A stretch of 8,588 nucleotides of DNA, from the NCBI GenBank assembly GCA_002408385.1, contig DHSB01000204.1, positions 914 through 9,501 of the forward strand, written 5' to 3'. Shown in pieces: positions 7,219 to 8,588 of this stretch. This DNA is from Myxococcales bacterium UBA5297. GTDB taxonomy: Bacteria > Myxococcota > Myxococcia > Myxococcales > UBA5297. The notes beneath the pieces were generated by a model, which was given only the letters and a program-made list of their open reading frames with translations, had not been told where the DNA came from and searched no databases. The position numbers and the translations under genes were made by a program. Each line of letters starts with the position of its first letter. The stretch's first letter is position 1.

Positions 7219-7968
7219 ATGGCACGTCGTCTCCTTCTTCCTGCGCTCGTCCTCGGCGCCGCCACCATGGCCGCTTGCACGCCCACCTATCCCAAGTGCG
7301 AGACGGACGAGCATTGCAAGGAACACAACGAAGTCTGTTTCAACGGCACCTGCCAGGAGTGCGGCAGCGACGCCAACTGCAAGGCGGGGTTCACCTGCCG
7401 CGACACCAAGTGCGTTCCCAAGCCCGAGTGCACGAGCAACGCCGACTGCAGCCGCGGCTTCAAGTGCCAGAGCGAGAAGTGCGTGCCCGAGTGCGCCGTC
7501 GACACCGACTGCGCCCAGGGACTGCGCTGCAAGGACGGCCAGTGCGCCGCCCAGCCCGAGTGCGTCGATGACGGCCAGTGCGGCGAGGGTCGCATGTGCA
7601 GCGGCGAGCGCTGCGTCGAGGACCCGAACGCGCGCCAGGCCTGCGAGCTGCAGACCATCCGCTTCGACTTCAACGAGTACTCGCTGACCGCCGGCGCCCG
7701 GCGCGTGCTCGACGCCAACGCCGAGTGCCTGCGCTCGCGCGGCGGCGGCAGTGTCACCCTGGCCGGCCACGCCGACGAGCGCGGCACCGAGGAGTACAAC
7801 CTGCACCTCGGCGAGCGGCGCGCGAACTCGGTCAAGAAGTACCTGAGCGCCCTCGGCGTCCCCGAGAGCCGCCTGCGCACGGTCTCCTACGGCGAGGAGC
7901 GCCCGGTCAACCGCGGCCAGAACGAAGAGGCGTGGTCCGAGAACCGCCGCGTCGAGCTGGCCGAGTAA
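7219..7968 (+). CDS. Pal-like OmpA-family lipoprotein with cysteine-rich modules
   Basis: A 249-residue outer-membrane lipoprotein expected to bind peptidoglycan. The signal peptide ends at a lipobox-like TMAAC, with Cys20 as lipidation site. Residues 27-132 hold five tandem four-cysteine modules of the form C-x5-C-x5/6-C-x4-C (Cys 27/33/40/45, 48/54/60/65, 71/77/83/88, 92/98/104/109, 115/121/127/132), one about every 21-23 residues. The OmpA/Pal domain (about 145-249) has IRFDFNEYSL, the peptidoglycan-binding region GHADERGTEEYN (Asp186) and LGERRANSVKKYL (Arg201), and ends in ENRRVELAE. Cys142 and Cys170 may form one more disulfide. The start has CGGAGGT upstream. Canonical Pal lacks the cysteine modules, so pal is not assigned. 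No tol genes are in the window. The modules should need oxidative folding in the periplasm; they may bind a partner or stiffen the stalk between membrane and wall (inference). Confidence 0.92.
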   Translation: MARRLLLPALVLGAATMAACTPTYPKCETDEHCKEHNEVCFNGTCQECGSDANCKAGFTCRDTKCVPKPECTSNADCSRGFKCQSEKCVPECAVDTDCAQGLRCKDGQCAAQPECVDDGQCGEGRMCSGERCVEDPNARQACELQTIRFDFNEYSLTAGARRVLDANAECLRSRGGGSVTLAGHADERGTEEYNLHLGERRANSVKKYLSALGVPESRLRTVSYGEERPVNRGQNEEAWSENRRVELAE

Positions 7969-7991
7969 GAGACAGCCCGCATCGAGCATCT

Positions 7992-8034
7992 GAAGGGGTG
8001 GGCGGCGCTGGGCGCTGCCCACCCCTTTCTCTTT
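7992..8034 (+). terminator. Strong intrinsic terminator after the Pal-like gene
   Basis: The arms 7992-8008 and 8012-8028 form a stem of 17 base pairs, two of them G-U, with a three-base loop, followed by CTCTTT. It begins 23 bases after the Pal-like stop codon. It ends only 17 bases before the next start codon, which leaves just enough room for a ribosome site and none for a separate promoter. Confidence 0.85.
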
Positions 8035-8051
8035 CCGGGAGGGCGGCGCCC

Positions 8052-8588
8052 ATGGCTGAGAAGGTCCAGGTGACGGTTCTCTACTTCGCCTCCGCGCGCG
8101 AGAGCGCCGGCCTCGCGAGCGAGTCGCTCGAGCTCGACGCGCCGGCGAGCGTCCAGGCGCTCCGCAGCGCGTTGGTCGCGCGCCACGCGGCCCTCTCGCC
8201 GCTGCTGCCGCGGCTGCGCTTCGCGGTCAATCAGCGGATGGCGACCGACCAGACCCCGCTGGAGAACGGCGACGAGGTGGCGCTCATCCCGCCGGTCGCC
8301 GGAGGCTCGGACGCCTTCGCGCTGACCGATCAGCCGTTGTCGCTGCAGGCGGTCATCGAAGCGGTCGAAGGACCGGCCGTCGGCGGCATCGTCACCTTCA
8401 CCGGCACCGTGCGCGACCACAGCGAGGGCAAGAAGGTGCTGCGCCTCGAGTACGAGGCCTACGCGCCGATGGCGCTCGCCTCGCTCGAGCAGATCGCGGC
8501 GGAGATCGCCGAGCGCTGGCCAGGCACCCGCGTCGCCGTCCACCACCGCACCGGCAGGCTCGAGATAGGCGAGGCGGCGGTGGTCATC
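8052..8588 (+). CDS. moaX: MoaD-MoaE fusion, molybdopterin synthase (5' part; runs off the window edge)
   Basis: Molybdopterin synthase inserts the dithiolene sulfurs into cyclic pyranopterin monophosphate during molybdenum cofactor synthesis, in the cytoplasm. Normally small MoaD, carrying sulfur as a C-terminal Gly-Gly thiocarboxylate, and MoaE are separate proteins. Here 179 codons show both in one frame. MoaD-like residues 1-85 run from VQVTVLYFASARE to LENGDEVALIPPVAGG, with Gly84-Gly85 where MoaD would end. A MoaE-like domain follows at about 88 onward, with GGIVTFTGTVRDHSEGKK (111-128), the conserved Arg121, and HHRTGRLEIGEAAVVI (164-179). The rest of MoaE, about 45-55 residues including its catalytic lysines, lies outside the window. 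Start ATG 8052 has GGGAGGG eight bases upstream. In mycobacterial MoaX, the same kind of fusion is known to be cut after the Gly-Gly; whether that happens here is inference. A strong hairpin lies immediately upstream. Confidence 0.9.
   Translation, partial: MAEKVQVTVLYFASARESAGLASESLELDAPASVQALRSALVARHAALSPLLPRLRFAVNQRMATDQTPLENGDEVALIPPVAGGSDAFALTDQPLSLQAVIEAVEGPAVGGIVTFTGTVRDHSEGKKVLRLEYEAYAPMALASLEQIAAEIAERWPGTRVAVHHRTGRLEIGEAAVVI

Noticed and set aside
7887..8546. A 219-codon minus-strand frame opposite the MoaD-MoaE gene
   Set aside because: The plus strand encodes a recognisable two-domain enzyme over the same stretch; the antisense product is Arg-rich without motifs.

Overview
The window is very GC-rich (roughly 70% by eye) and fully bacterial. 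Several traits point to a Gram-negative, deltaproteobacterial or myxobacterial-type organism: two lipobox proteins, a Pal-like peptidoglycan-associated lipoprotein carrying cysteine-rich modules, a stand-alone NtrC-family sigma-54 activator, a class A penicillin-binding protein and a calpain-type cysteine protease. This placement is inference from gene content and base composition; no rRNA or other marker gene is present.

Left block (1-3974, minus strand, read right to left): a TPR lipoprotein (2982-3974), then a bifunctional PBP1A-type peptidoglycan synthase (250-2799), then the first 84 codons of a probable exported protein (1-253). The third gene starts at a GTG that overlaps the synthase stop codon by 4 bases (GTGA). 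The TPR lipoprotein and the synthase are 182 bases apart. The arrangement suggests an envelope module in which the lipoprotein may act with the synthase, as LpoA-type activators do.

Centre (3975-5494): a 320-base divergent intergenic region rich in nested inverted repeats; a compact calpain-like (family C2) cysteine protease (4295-5326) with a complete Cys-His-Asn set; and a convergent intergenic region with a probable terminator.

Right block (5495-8588): a response regulator/sigma-54 activator on the minus strand (5495-6889); a 329-base divergent control region with candidate promoters on both strands and dyad symmetries; the Pal-like lipoprotein (7219-7968); a strong hairpin terminator (7992-8034); and the 5' part of a MoaD-MoaE fusion, a single-chain molybdopterin synthase (8052 to the window edge).

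The main theme is envelope construction and maintenance (PBP1A, TPR lipoprotein, Pal-like lipoprotein), with a regulator, a protease and a cofactor gene beside it. No tRNA, rRNA, CRISPR array, insertion sequence or attachment site was seen. The most noteworthy items are the TPR-lipoprotein/PBP pairing, the minimal calpain with a duplicated N-terminal motif, the fused MoaD-MoaE with an internal Gly-Gly, the five four-cysteine modules in the Pal-like protein, and the terminator-like hairpin that sits directly before the fusion gene.
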